Notes: a model not told the origin generated them from the sequence alone. A DNA stretch of 64,000 nucleotides from Streptococcus pneumoniae (GCF_001096185.1 NZ_CRPU01000005.1:1-64000), one strand, 5' to 3'. Counted from the first letter of the stretch, positions 11,794 through 20,416 are shown. Numbers and translations: made by a program.

Positions 11794-12457
11794 CTTTTAA
11801 AATATACCCAACACTGCGCAAGGTTTGCAAATTCTCTGCAAAAGTGGTTCCTTTTAATTTCTTACGGACTTTTGAAACATAAACTTCGACAACCGAAATC
11901 GTTGTGTCACTATCAAATCCCCATAGACGATCAAAAATCTGCGTCTTAGGCAAAATAACATTTTGATTTTGAAGGAAATAAACCAATAAATCGAACTCTT
12001 TCCCCAGCAATTCGACAGTAGTATCTTCAACCTTAACGGTATTTGTTGATAAATTGATGAGAATATCTCCATAAGATAGCGTATTTTCATTAAACTTGCC
12101 TGAACGTTTGAGAAGGGCCTGAATCCGCATTTTGAGTTCTTCTAGGTAGAAAGGCTTGGTCAGATAATCATCTGCTCCCAGTTCAAATCCATGTCCCTTG
12201 TCATCCAAACTTTCCTTGGCAGTCATGATCAGAACTGGAGTCGTAATTCCCTTTTCACGCAATTCTTTCAATACTTGGAAGCCATTTTTTTCAGGCAACA
12301 TCAAATCGAGCAAAATCAAGTCATAGACGCCACTCTCAGCTTCGTAGAGACCTTCTTCACCATCAAATACCTGCATAACATCCGCAAAATCGTCTAAAAA
12401 GTCAAATACTGAATTTGACAGACCTAGGTCATCCTCAACTAATAAGATTTTTATCAT
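11783..12457 (-). CDS. ciaR: Response regulator CiaR
   Basis: OmpR/PhoB-type regulator, 224 residues. Receiver domain: acidic pair E8-D9-D10, phospho-acceptor Asp51 in ILLDLMLP, Thr in LIMTAKES, Lys in YLTKPF. C-terminal winged helix with LRSVGYIL. It activates promoters carrying TTTAAG-N5-TTTAAG. A strong AAGGAGGAG precedes ATG 12457, and a promoter with a CiaR-like repeat lies directly upstream, consistent with autoregulation. Confidence 0.97.
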   Translation of the reverse strand: MIKILLVEDDLGLSNSVFDFLDDFADVMQVFDGEEGLYEAESGVYDLILLDLMLPEKNGFQVLKELREKGITTPVLIMTAKESLDDKGHGFELGADDYLTKPFYLEELKMRIQALLKRSGKFNENTLSYGDILINLSTNTVKVEDTTVELLGKEFDLLVYFLQNQNVILPKTQIFDRLWGFDSDTTISVVEVYVSKVRKKLKGTTFAENLQTLRSVGYILKDVQ

Positions 12458-12481
12458 GAGAAACTCCTCCTTATTAAAACC

Positions 12482-12503
12482 ATTATACCAAATTTGCCTT
12501 AAA
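12482..12503 (-). promoter_or_regulatory. ciaRH promoter with candidate CiaR repeat
   Basis: The minus strand reads TTTAAG (12498-12503), 5 bases, TTTGGT (12487-12492), running into the TATAAT -10 (12482-12487). The first half-site is perfect, the second degenerate. The spacing to the -10 matches the known CiaR arrangement. The first half-site touches the U-tract of the pepN terminator. Confidence 0.6.
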
Positions 12504-12547
12504 AAAACTCAACTCCCTCTCACTTTAAGAGAGAAAGTTGAGTTTTT
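12503..12547 (-). terminator. Terminator after pepN
   Basis: 12-bp arms (12503-12514, AAAAACTCAACT; 12536-12547) with an inner CTCTC/GAGAG pairing, followed on the minus strand by a run of T. Confidence 0.88.
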
Positions 12548-12563
12548 ATTATTTTACGAATGT

Positions 12564-15110
12564 TTAAGCTTTCCCATATTGAAGAACGACTGCTTCCACT
12601 GCAGCTTTTTCACGGTTAATCAAGTCAACACGCGCTGCAATTTCCTTGATTCCCATACCGATGTTACGGCTAAGAGCAAGGTCAGAAAGTTGTGGTTCAA
12701 AGAACTCCTTGTATTCCGCCAAGCGTTGCTGGGTCTTAAATACGTGAGCAGGAAGGATAACAAAGCTATCAAAGCTCATATCTCCTCCAAGGGCTGCCTT
12801 AATCCAAGCCCAGTTTTCACGCGCCCAAGACCAAGCTGTTTCCTGAGTTGCTTGATGGCTTAAGAACTGGAAGTACCAAGCAGACAAGTCTTGTGGTTTG
12901 ACCACAAATTTGTCCTTCCAAGAAGCAATCAAGGTTTGGATATTGTCCGCATCTGTACTATAGGCAAGAGCGGCTGCCAACTGGCGTTTAAAGACAGCAT
13001 CTGTTGCGTGCGTATAAGTATCAAGATAAAGTGCTAACAAGTCTTTAGTCTCATGATGTTTCATCTCATTGATGAGAACTTGTGAGCGAATTGCTGCTGG
13101 GAGTCCTGCAAGCTGATCCTTGTGAGCTGCGAAGATTTGGCTAGCGACTTGACTAGCTTCTGCATCATTTGAGCGAATCATCATCGAAACAGCCAACTGA
13201 CGAACCAATTCATCCTCATCTGATTCTCCATCTTTAGCTTCAAAGCCAAGACGGTCATAGTTGTGACGAGCCAATTTAGCAACCAAGGCTTTGAAGGCTC
13301 TTTCAGCTTCTGTTCCGTCATCGATAAAGCGCTCAAGGGCAGAAATAACTTCAGAAACAGCTGAAACGACAAGGTAAGATTCTTCTTTAGCGAGTTTATC
13401 AAGGACTGGAAGCAAGTCAGCATAAGAAATGTGTCCTGCTTCAGCAAGCAAGCGACGTTCTTGGACGATTTGCAGTTTACTTGTATTATCAAGCTCAACT
13501 AGGTCAGCAAGAACTGCATCCAACAAGTCTCCTTGATAGTCTGTAATGTAGTGTGCTGTATTTTCTGTGTTGAGGCGAAGGGCTGTTTTATTTTCAGCAA
13601 GAAGAGCTGCGTAGCCAGGAATTTCGATACTTTCAGTTTCAAGTGTATCAGGCAAGCCTTTCCAGTTGCTGTTAAGTGGCACTACCCAGAGACGGTTCTT
13701 GTCTTCGTTCTCACCGATGAAGAATTGTTTTTGTGAAATCTTCAAAACATCATTTTCAACTTTGACAGTAAGAACTGGGTAACCAGGCTGTTCCAACCAA
13801 GAACCCATAAAGGCTGCAACGTCACGTCCTGATGCTTGACCTAGAGCATTCCAAAGGTCACGACCAATGGTATTTCCATACTGGTGTTTTTCAAAGTAAG
13901 CATGCAAACCTTTGGCAAAATCAGCATCTCCTAGCCAACGACGAAGCATGTGCATGAGGCGACTTCCTTTGGCATAGACGATAGCTCCGTCAAAGAGCGT
14001 ATTGATTTCATCTGGATGTTTCACTTCGACGTGGACAGACTGAACGCCATCAGTAGCGTCACGTTCAAGAGCAAGAGGTACTCCACCTGTTTGGAAATCT
14101 TCAAAGATATTCCAGCTTGGCTCAATGGCATCCACACAGACGTACTCCATCATGTTAGCAAAGCTTTCATTGAGCCAAAGGTCATCCCACCATTTCATAG
14201 TTACGAGATTACCAAACCATTGGTGAGCCAATTCATGTGCCACAACAAGGGCAACTTGTTGACGGCTGGCAAAGGTAGAGTTCTCATCCACAACCAAGTA
14301 CACTTCACGGTAAGTCACAAGACCCCAGTTTTCCATAGCACCAGCTGAGAAGTCTGGAAGGGCGATGTGGAGAGATTGAGGGATTGGGTACTTAACTCCA
14401 TAGTAATCTTCGTAAAACTCGATAGAGCGAACGGCGATATCCAGTGAGAAATCAAGGTTTGATAGTGGATGAGCTTTGGTTGAATAAACACCTACGAGGG
14501 TACCGTTTTTAGTTTTAGCCGTTACACCTTGCAAATCACCCGCAACAAAGGCTAACAAGTAAGAAGACATGCGTGGTGTTGTCTCAAACTTCCAGATACC
14601 TGTTTCCTTACGTTTTTCAACATCGATTTCTGGCATGTTAGACAAGGCCAATTCACCTTCTACTTGGTCAAAACGGAGAGAGAGGTCAAAAGTTGCTTTG
14701 GCTTCTGGCTCATCCACACATGGGAAGGCTTCGCGCGCAAAATGGCTCTCGAACTGAGTAGACAAGACTTCCTTCTTGACTCCATCAACTGTGTAGTAAG
14801 ATGGGTAAATCCCTGTCATGTTGTCTGTAATTTTTCCTGAGAAAGCGATAACCACTTCAACTTGACCTGCTTCCGCAAGTTCAATATGAAGGGCTTCATT
14901 GTCATGGTCAACTGTAAATGGGCGAGCTTGACCTGCAACTTCTACAGAAGCGATTTCCAAGTCTTTTTGGTGGAGGGAAATACGGTCACTCTGTGCTTGA
15001 CCAGTGATGGTCACCTTACCAGAAAACGTCTTGGTCTCACGACTCAAGTCTAAAAATAAATCATAATGTTCAGGAACAAATTGCTTAATAAAATGTTCAA
15101 CTGCTTGCAT
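12564..15110 (-). CDS. pepN: Aminopeptidase N (M1 zinc metallopeptidase)
   Basis: Cytosolic broad-specificity aminopeptidase that trims peptides from uptake and protein turnover. 848 residues, normal for lactic acid bacteria. Seen: exopeptidase motif GAMEN (257-261), zinc site HELAH (His292, Glu293, His296) with the third ligand Glu315 in LWLNESFAN, and a C-terminal ERAP1-like helical domain. No signal peptide. GGAGAAAAC precedes the ATG at 15110. Monocistronic between its terminator and a 120-bp gap. Confidence 0.97.
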   Translation of the reverse strand: MQAVEHFIKQFVPEHYDLFLDLSRETKTFSGKVTITGQAQSDRISLHQKDLEIASVEVAGQARPFTVDHDNEALHIELAEAGQVEVVIAFSGKITDNMTGIYPSYYTVDGVKKEVLSTQFESHFAREAFPCVDEPEAKATFDLSLRFDQVEGELALSNMPEIDVEKRKETGIWKFETTPRMSSYLLAFVAGDLQGVTAKTKNGTLVGVYSTKAHPLSNLDFSLDIAVRSIEFYEDYYGVKYPIPQSLHIALPDFSAGAMENWGLVTYREVYLVVDENSTFASRQQVALVVAHELAHQWFGNLVTMKWWDDLWLNESFANMMEYVCVDAIEPSWNIFEDFQTGGVPLALERDATDGVQSVHVEVKHPDEINTLFDGAIVYAKGSRLMHMLRRWLGDADFAKGLHAYFEKHQYGNTIGRDLWNALGQASGRDVAAFMGSWLEQPGYPVLTVKVENDVLKISQKQFFIGENEDKNRLWVVPLNSNWKGLPDTLETESIEIPGYAALLAENKTALRLNTENTAHYITDYQGDLLDAVLADLVELDNTSKLQIVQERRLLAEAGHISYADLLPVLDKLAKEESYLVVSAVSEVISALERFIDDGTEAERAFKALVAKLARHNYDRLGFEAKDGESDEDELVRQLAVSMMIRSNDAEASQVASQIFAAHKDQLAGLPAAIRSQVLINEMKHHETKDLLALYLDTYTHATDAVFKRQLAAALAYSTDADNIQTLIASWKDKFVVKPQDLSAWYFQFLSHQATQETAWSWARENWAWIKAALGGDMSFDSFVILPAHVFKTQQRLAEYKEFFEPQLSDLALSRNIGMGIKEIAARVDLINREKAAVEAVVLQYGKA

Positions 15111-15232
15111 AGTTTTCTCCTATTCTAAGTTTAAGAGCTGCTGCTCTTCTTCAAACAAACTTATTATAACATGTTTTGCTCAAGAAAAAAGGATTGGACG
15201 GCGATTTCTAAAACTTTCTTCCGTCTAGCAGT

Positions 15233-15673
15233 CTACAGGGGGTAGACCTTGCGAAATTCTTCTAAAACAACCTTGCTGTCAGGTGTAAAAGCCAGCCCAG
15301 CCTCCCTCAGACAATCGGTAAAAAAGTCCTCATGGGCCTGGTGCCAATAGGCTAAAGATTTGTCTCCCTCACCTTCCTTAAAGGCATGGTCAGCTGACAC
15401 TCGATTGAAGGGTTTAACAGAAACCTTTGTAATTTCGACAATGCAGACAGCCTGATTTTGACTGTCTAAAATGATGTCAAAAGTTCCTTCTTGTGGCAGG
15501 GGTTCGTTATCAACTGCATAAAGGTCGTAGGCTGAGGCGGTTGCTGTCTTTTCTCCTTTTAAAACCAAATCTGCCAAGAGATCAGCTTCTACTCCAAAAG
15601 CCCAAGCATCGATTTCATCTCCGATCAAAGGATTGATTTTCTTGTATGCATTCCACATTTCTTGCGGTGTCAT
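15233..15673 (-). CDS. ASCH-domain protein
   Basis: 146-residue protein with the ASCH fold (related to PUA, expected to bind RNA or a nucleotide-like ligand; some ASCH proteins hydrolyse N4-acetylcytidine). Recognised by GEKTATASAYDLY near residue 40-50, ILDSQNQAVCIVEITKV, and WHQAHEDFF towards the end, with the Lys/Thr and Glu/Asp positions typical of the family. AAAGGAG lies before ATG 15673. The reading frame of the gene upstream runs 59 bases into it, so the two are co-transcribed and perhaps coupled. Confidence 0.82.
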   Translation of the reverse strand: MTPQEMWNAYKKINPLIGDEIDAWAFGVEADLLADLVLKGEKTATASAYDLYAVDNEPLPQEGTFDIILDSQNQAVCIVEITKVSVKPFNRVSADHAFKEGEGDKSLAYWHQAHEDFFTDCLREAGLAFTPDSKVVLEEFRKVYPL

Positions 15674-16523
15674 GGGTGCTCCTTTGTAATTTTTTACTTT
15701 CTTCTTTTATGTGTTTAAGATGGTCTGGATAGTCAATTTCTAAATCAAAAATCTCTGGAATGGAACTATAGTGAATAATGCACTTGATAACCATCTGATT
15801 CATTTTTTGTATGAAAGAAGTATTCAGATAACCTGCTACAGCAAAGTCAATCTTTTTCATCCTTGCTTTATCCTGCATATCTCTTAGCATATCTAACATT
15901 ATTGGACTTTCCATATCGTGCCATTGACTGTTTCTAACAGTCGCAAAAACAAAAGAAGTCAAATCATTCATTCCAACTACAATCTTTGAAATGCCCGTTT
16001 CCAGTATCCTATCCAAGTCAAAATACGCTGACGGTAATTCAATCATTGTGCCGATTTTCCCAGTAAAACCATACTGACGCAATACTGTAATAGCTTGCTT
16101 TAACTGCTCAGCATCATTGACAAAAGGAAAAATAACAGACAAATTAGGATTGGTTTGATAAACTTCTGTAACGATATGTGCTTCAGCCTGAAATTCATCC
16201 GGACACGCCAGCAAACGCCTAGTTCCTCTATATCCAAATAAGGGATGATTTTCATCAAAATACTCTTTAGTCCCCTCTAAACAATTGGCTTCTGTATTCG
16301 TTAATTCAGTAAAACGATACCAGACATCTTCATCCGAGTACAAGGAGCAAATAGTGGCTAGATAATCTTTTACAAATTGCTGACAACTTGGTAATAGGAT
16401 GTTTTGATTGAGCTCTCTCAACAAGTATTCCCCACGAATCATGCCGATATGGTGCAATAACTGAGGATAAACTTTTTCAAGAATTTTTTCTCCACTAAGA
16501 GCCAGTTGGTTTTTCATAGCCAT
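15615..16523 (-). CDS. Stand-alone PEP-utilising enzyme TIM-barrel protein
   Basis: 302 residues matching only the C-terminal TIM barrel of PEP synthase / pyruvate phosphate dikinase / PTS enzyme I. Seen: GYRGTRRLL (phosphate-binding Arg), GTMIELPSAY (metal Glu), VGMNDLTSFVF (metal Asp). The ATP-grasp and phospho-His domains are absent, and where active members have a Cys-Gly-Glu motif this one reads FAVAGYLN, so the catalytic Cys appears lost. A PEP- or pyruvate-binding, lyase-like or regulatory role is possible; no substrate is inferred. About 25 C-terminal residues are read out of frame from the start of the ASCH gene and look non-native. It overlaps the end of the Nudix gene by 29 bases. 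Confidence 0.7.
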   Translation of the reverse strand: MAMKNQLALSGEKILEKVYPQLLHHIGMIRGEYLLRELNQNILLPSCQQFVKDYLATICSLYSDEDVWYRFTELTNTEANCLEGTKEYFDENHPLFGYRGTRRLLACPDEFQAEAHIVTEVYQTNPNLSVIFPFVNDAEQLKQAITVLRQYGFTGKIGTMIELPSAYFDLDRILETGISKIVVGMNDLTSFVFATVRNSQWHDMESPIMLDMLRDMQDKARMKKIDFAVAGYLNTSFIQKMNQMVIKCIIHYSSIPEIFDLEIDYPDHLKHIKEESKKLQRSTHDTARNVECIQENQSFDRR

Positions 16524-16998
16524 TCACTTTCCAATTCATATACAAGGTCTTGTCCAGTTCTGGAAATCCTAATAATTCAGACTTAATCTTCAAGACTAGT
16601 GGCGATGCATTTTCTTCTGTGATTTCTTGAATATCCATCCAAATATATCCTAGTGAATCATTCGCACCATCAGACACAGCTTCCGAAGTCGTAACTTGAG
16701 GTGCACTCTCATTCATTTCAACATCATACAAGGCCATGACATGGTGAACCATAAAGTTTTTTAACTCTTCCCTGACGAAAACATCGTAGATTCGAGGATT
16801 AGAGTAGTTTCTAACAGTAAATCCCGTCTCTTCCATAACTTCTCTAGTCAGCGTTTTCGTCAGTCCTTCACCTACTTCCTGGCTACCACCGGGTAGATCA
16901 TACCGATGTTGATAAGGGCCTCTCGTTTTTTCAATGCAGAGTAACTTCCCATTTTCAAAGCAAACACCCTAGACTCCAAAGTGTCTTTTGATTTCCAT
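16495..16998 (-). pseudogene. Nudix hydrolase gene interrupted by a stop at codon 10
   Basis: A perfect TAGGAGGA ribosome site (17001-17010) and ATG at 16998 begin MEIKRHFGV, then TAG at 16971-16969, then the same frame continues with GVCFENGKLL and a complete Nudix box (G-x5-E-x7-REVMEETGF). The remaining frame from 16836 alone would begin inside the Nudix box, so it is not a functional start. The body ends in VNGYEKPTGS at 16495. Either a recent nonsense mutation or a sequencing error explains it; the rest shows no decay. Relatives hydrolyse nucleoside diphosphate derivatives; the substrate is unknown. Confidence 0.8.
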
Positions 16999-17007
16999 CA
17001 GATCCTC

Positions 17008-17706
17008 CTACTTCAAAGACCAGCCACCATCTATTGTCAAAATTTGTCCCTGCATGGCAGATGCCTTTCCACTGGCCAAAAAGAGACTGACTTCTGCCAC
17101 TTCTTCTGACTCTATCCAGCGTTTGATTGGCGTTTCACTAGCAACCCAGGCAGCCAAGCCACCTGGCTCAAAGTCCGTAGCAGTCATAGCCGTCTTGACT
17201 GCTCCTGGAGCAAGCCCAAATACCTGAATCCCAGCTTCTGCATAGTCTAGAGCCAACTGCTTGGTAAAGCCTGCCAAGGCGTGCTTAGATGAAGTATAAG
17301 CGTGTCCTCCTCCACCAGCTAGGCTCGAAGCAATGGAACACATATTGATAATAATTCCCTTTTTATTTTCCAGCATTTGCGTCAAATAATATCGAGTCAA
17401 CTCAACAGGAGTCACATAGTTGATTTCAAAAATCTCTTGAATTTCCTGGGCTGATTGTTCCAATAGGGGTTTATAAGCATCCAACACTCCAGCAGTATTG
17501 CACAAAACATCAACCTGAGGACACCAGTCAAAAATAGGCTCCAAGTCCAAAGTCAAATCTCTCTGTAAAAAGTGAAAATCACCCTCTAAGAGTGGATTTT
17601 CACCTTGGTCAACTCCATAAACTTGATAGCCCTTCTCCAAAAAGAGTCGAGCCTGAGCCAATCCGATACCAGAACTCACTCCTGTAATGAGTACACGTTT
17701 AGTCAT
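17008..17706 (-). CDS. Short-chain dehydrogenase/reductase
   Basis: 232-residue classical SDR. Rossmann motif GVSSGIG at about 9-15, catalytic Ser in MCSIASS, YTSSK (Tyr/Lys pair), and PGAVKTAMT after it, all intact. Resembles 3-oxoacyl-ACP reductases but sits away from fatty-acid genes, so the substrate is not assigned. It starts inside the last codons of the DUF2829 gene (8-base overlap) and precedes the broken Nudix gene by 9 bases, so one transcript is likely. Confidence 0.9.
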   Translation of the reverse strand: MTKRVLITGVSSGIGLAQARLFLEKGYQVYGVDQGENPLLEGDFHFLQRDLTLDLEPIFDWCPQVDVLCNTAGVLDAYKPLLEQSAQEIQEIFEINYVTPVELTRYYLTQMLENKKGIIINMCSIASSLAGGGGHAYTSSKHALAGFTKQLALDYAEAGIQVFGLAPGAVKTAMTATDFEPGGLAAWVASETPIKRWIESEEVAEVSLFLASGKASAMQGQILTIDGGWSLK

Positions 17707-17935
17707 GCACTTCTACCCAATCCGTCGCCAAAACATCACAAGGTGTCGGACTCCACATGGAAAAACCTTCTCCTTCGCCAGAAACGTTGATTAGGAAGTA
17801 GGGCGTCACTTCAAGTGCAACCCCGTTTTGCTCGATGGTATCAAAAAGCTGCACATAGTTTTCCGCACCTCCCCAACCAGTTCGTACATATTTTTTCTTA
17901 GCCTTTAATCCAGGCAGGATCTCTTCAAATGTCAT
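17699..17935 (-). CDS. DUF2829 domain protein
   Basis: 78-residue single-domain protein. MTFEEILPGLKAKKKYVRTGW and WSPTPCDVLATDWVEV mark DUF2829, a small domain common in phages and Firmicutes, of unknown function. The ATG at 17935 follows AAAGGAG; a longer frame to 17956 has none. First gene of the minus-strand stack running to the ASCH gene. Confidence 0.85.
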   Translation of the reverse strand: MTFEEILPGLKAKKKYVRTGWGGAENYVQLFDTIEQNGVALEVTPYFLINVSGEGEGFSMWSPTPCDVLATDWVEVHD

Positions 17936-17977
17936 GTTTTTCTCCTTTAATATCAATAATTCTCCCCTTCATTATAA

Positions 17978-18006
17978 CAAAAAAACCGCTTTAAAACGGC
18001 TTTTTG
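17978..18006 (-). terminator. Terminator after the aldo-keto reductase gene
   Basis: Minus strand AAAAAGCCG, TTTTAAAG loop region, CGGTTTTTTT. Almost the same hairpin recurs at 19005-19031. Confidence 0.75.
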
Positions 18007-18034
18007 ACTGTGATTTATTTACATCTGCTTCTAC

Positions 18035-18961
18035 TTACGGCAAATTATTCCCTGCTGCAAGATAAATTTCATACCATTCTTTTCTTGTTAAGCTAAAGTT
18101 TGTCGCTTGGCTAGCTTCTATCAAATGCTTTGGATTTGTTGTACCTACTACTGCCTGCATTTTGGCTGGATAACGCAATATCCAAGAAATGGCAATAGTT
18201 GAAGAGGTTACTCCATATTTAATAGCTAAACGATCAAGTACTTGATTCAAAGCTTGAAATTTCTCATTTCCAACAAAATTCCCTTTAAAATACCCGAATT
18301 GTAAGACAGACCATGCTTGAATGACCACATCGTGTAATTTGCAATATTCAAAAATGCTGCCATCTCGCATAGCTGCTTGACTATCCTCCATATTAACATG
18401 AAAACCTGATTCGAATCCTGGAGTAAAAGCCGCACTCAATTGTAGCTGATTAACAGCTAACGGCTGCTTGACATCTTTTTTAAGTAACTCCATCATCATA
18501 GGATTTTGATTAGAAACTCCAAAATTTCGAACCTTACCTTGTTTATAAAGGAGATCAAAGGCTTCTGCTACTTGGTCAGATTCCATCAAAGCATCTGGTC
18601 GATGAAGGAGCAAGCTATCTAAATAATCAACCTGCAATCTTTCTAAAATCCCATCAACTGATTGTAATATATACTCTTTTGAAAAATCAAAATAGGTAAA
18701 TTCTTCAATGCGAATGCCACATTTGGACTGAATCCACATCTCCTCTCTTAAATCTGGACGATTTTTTAGGACAAGACCTAACAGTTCTTCACAACGACCA
18801 CGACCGTATATATCTGCCAAATCAAAGGCATTGATTCCAACAGAAAGTGCTGTTTCTACAAGCTCTTCAACTTCTTTTACAGACTTATCTTCTATTCTCA
18901 TCATTCCGAGAACAATTTCTGATAATTCTTTGTCATCTTGACCAAGAGTTATGTATCTCAT
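18035..18961 (-). CDS. Aldo/keto reductase
   Basis: NADPH-dependent oxidoreductase with a TIM barrel, 308 residues from ATG 18961 (AAAGGAG upstream). Catalytic tetrad visible: Asp and Tyr in FDLADIYGRG, Lys in WIQSKCGI, His in SLLLHRPD. C-terminal RYPAKMQAVVGTTNPKHL is the cofactor-binding end of YdhF/oxidoreductase-like members. Probably reduces small aldehydes or ketones; substrate unknown. Transcribed alone, bounded by two near-identical terminators. Confidence 0.9.
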   Translation of the reverse strand: MRYITLGQDDKELSEIVLGMMRIEDKSVKEVEELVETALSVGINAFDLADIYGRGRCEELLGLVLKNRPDLREEMWIQSKCGIRIEEFTYFDFSKEYILQSVDGILERLQVDYLDSLLLHRPDALMESDQVAEAFDLLYKQGKVRNFGVSNQNPMMMELLKKDVKQPLAVNQLQLSAAFTPGFESGFHVNMEDSQAAMRDGSIFEYCKLHDVVIQAWSVLQFGYFKGNFVGNEKFQALNQVLDRLAIKYGVTSSTIAISWILRYPAKMQAVVGTTNPKHLIEASQATNFSLTRKEWYEIYLAAGNNLP

Positions 18962-19004
18962 CAAATTTTTCTCCTTTGATTCTACATTCTTCATTTAATT
19001 ATAA

Positions 19005-19031
19005 CAAAAAACCGCTTTGCAACGGCTTTTT
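19005..19031 (-). terminator. Terminator after the PadR-linked membrane protein gene
   Basis: Minus strand AAAAAGCCGTTGCAAAGCGG then T6. Follows the stop at 19034 directly. Confidence 0.75.
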
Positions 19032-19033
19032 GA

Positions 19034-19849
19034 CTATATTTCACTCCATTTTATCTTCTTAAACCCACGGAACAAGAGAAAAATGCCAATAAAAAGAACA
19101 GCTAAAGGAATAATCTTTGTAAGAAAAACATTTGAAATTCCCATCCACTCATAATAACGGAGCAGAGAACCCACCACAAGATGGGCAATAATCATACTGA
19201 CAAAGAGACGAAAGACCGCTTCTTTCCAATTCCAAATACTGATGACTAGAGAAAGCGTAAAGACAAGGAAACTATCCCAGGGAGTAGGAAGATAAAATGC
19301 TCCTTCTTGTATGAAACTTCCCATTCCTACATATCCTAGAACGACTAGCAGAACAAGACTTCCAACGACAATATAAGTGCCAATTTTCATCTTACGAGAA
19401 TCTTGGACTAGCCCCCAACGTAAGATTGTGGCCACAAGTCCAAATCCAATCAGAAAAAGAAGAAGTTGCCCTAAAAATGTGAGCAAATTGACTGTTAAGA
19501 GAGAACCTTTAGAAAAATCACCCAGTAGATGATAGTAACGTAATATCACTAGGACAAAAATTGGTGTCAAAAGAGACTCCTTGATAGAACTGCGTGGTGC
19601 TTCCTTGAGAATCTCTTTCATTATTTTTTTAGGATTCTTACCTAAATAATCCTCTGCACTCATGCCATCTCGTTCTGCTTCTGAGAAATCTAACATCATC
19701 AAATAAATCTGCTCTCTGAGATAGTCCTCATCATAGAGAAATCCAGCAAGATTAAAACTATCCCACAGTTCCTCAAAATACTGCTGATTGTCCTCAGAAA
19801 ACTCATGCAACAAAGCGCTTGTTTCTTCATAATACTTCATTTTCTTCAT
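19034..19849 (-). CDS. Membrane protein with cytoplasmic N-terminal helical domain (PadR partner)
   Basis: 271 residues. The first 95 are soluble, acidic and helical (LLHEFSEDNQQYFEELWDSF, AEDYLGKNPKKIMKEI), similar in style to DUF1129/DUF1048-type proteins that accompany PadR regulators. About five membrane spans follow (near 99-113, 119-141, 154-175, 186-205, 211-260). Start at 19849 after GGGGG; it is 4 bases below the PadR gene, and the pair resembles regulator-membrane modules that respond to envelope stress or drugs. Function unknown. Confidence 0.75.
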   Translation of the reverse strand: MKKMKYYEETSALLHEFSEDNQQYFEELWDSFNLAGFLYDEDYLREQIYLMMLDFSEAERDGMSAEDYLGKNPKKIMKEILKEAPRSSIKESLLTPIFVLVILRYYHLLGDFSKGSLLTVNLLTFLGQLLLFLIGFGLVATILRWGLVQDSRKMKIGTYIVVGSLVLLVVLGYVGMGSFIQEGAFYLPTPWDSFLVFTLSLVISIWNWKEAVFRLFVSMIIAHLVVGSLLRYYEWMGISNVFLTKIIPLAVLFIGIFLLFRGFKKIKWSEI

Positions 19850-19852
19850 GGT

Positions 19853-20173
19853 TTAACCCCCATTCTTAATTCCGTCTACTTTTTGACTCAAATCGTTCCA
19901 TTGTTGCCAAAAGACTGAGACACGATCTTCTCCTTCTTTAGTTAACGAAAAATACTTCCGATCTGGACCATCTGGCGACGGACGCATGTCGCCTCTTATC
20001 CATTGATTTTTTTCTAACTTTTGCAACAAAGGATAAATAGTTCCTGGAACGATAGTATCAAATCCAGCCTCTCGCAAAGTCTGAACCAACTCATAACCAT
20101 ACCGCTCTTTTTGACCGATCATATCCAAGACACAACCTTCAAGAATACCTTTTAATAGCTGAGTTTCCTTCAT
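19853..20173 (-). CDS. PadR-family transcriptional regulator
   Basis: 106-residue winged-helix repressor. Signature LKGILEGCVLDMIGQKERYGYELVQTLREAGF, then TIYPLLQKLEKNQWI and a basic wing ending RKYFSLTKEG. Short class without a long C-terminal dimerisation domain. Good ribosome site (GGGGGAAGGG) at ATG 20173. Its promoter carries dyads, so it probably represses itself and the membrane gene below it. Confidence 0.92.
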   Translation of the reverse strand: MKETQLLKGILEGCVLDMIGQKERYGYELVQTLREAGFDTIVPGTIYPLLQKLEKNQWIRGDMRPSPDGPDRKYFSLTKEGEDRVSVFWQQWNDLSQKVDGIKNGG

Positions 20174-20224
20174 CCCTTCCCCCTTCTAATCTATTTTGTA
20201 ATACCTACTAGTTGCTTCACCTAT

Positions 20225-20253
20225 AGTATACTACTTCTACACTAGTTTGTAAA
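20225..20253 (-). promoter_or_regulatory. PadR operon promoter
   Basis: TTTACA (20248-20253), 17-bp spacer, TATACT (20225-20230). ACTAGT and TAGTATACTA dyads lie in the spacer and over the -10, a likely autoregulatory PadR site. Confidence 0.6.
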
Positions 20254-20265
20254 GCATAATAGTTA

Positions 20266-20416
20266 ATACTCTTCGAAAATCTCTTCAAACCACGTCAGCA
20301 TCGCCTTACCGTATGTATGGGTACTGACTTCGTCAGTTCTATCCACAACCTCAAAACAGTGTTTTGAGCAACCTGCGGCTAGCTTCCTAGTTTGCTCTTT
20401 GATTTTCATTGAGTAT
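20266..20416 (+). repeat. BOX element (A-B-C)
   Basis: About 151 bp with boxA (from ATACTCTTCGAAAATC), one boxB (CAACCTCAAAACAGTGTTTTGAG hairpin region) and boxC ending TTTGATTTTCATTGAGTAT. Lies between metG and the PadR operon promoter. Confidence 0.9.

Noticed and set aside
12482-12547. Cia-dependent small RNA (csRNA)
   Set aside because: The CiaR-type repeat here drives ciaR itself, and the hairpin is the pepN terminator on the opposite side of the promoter.
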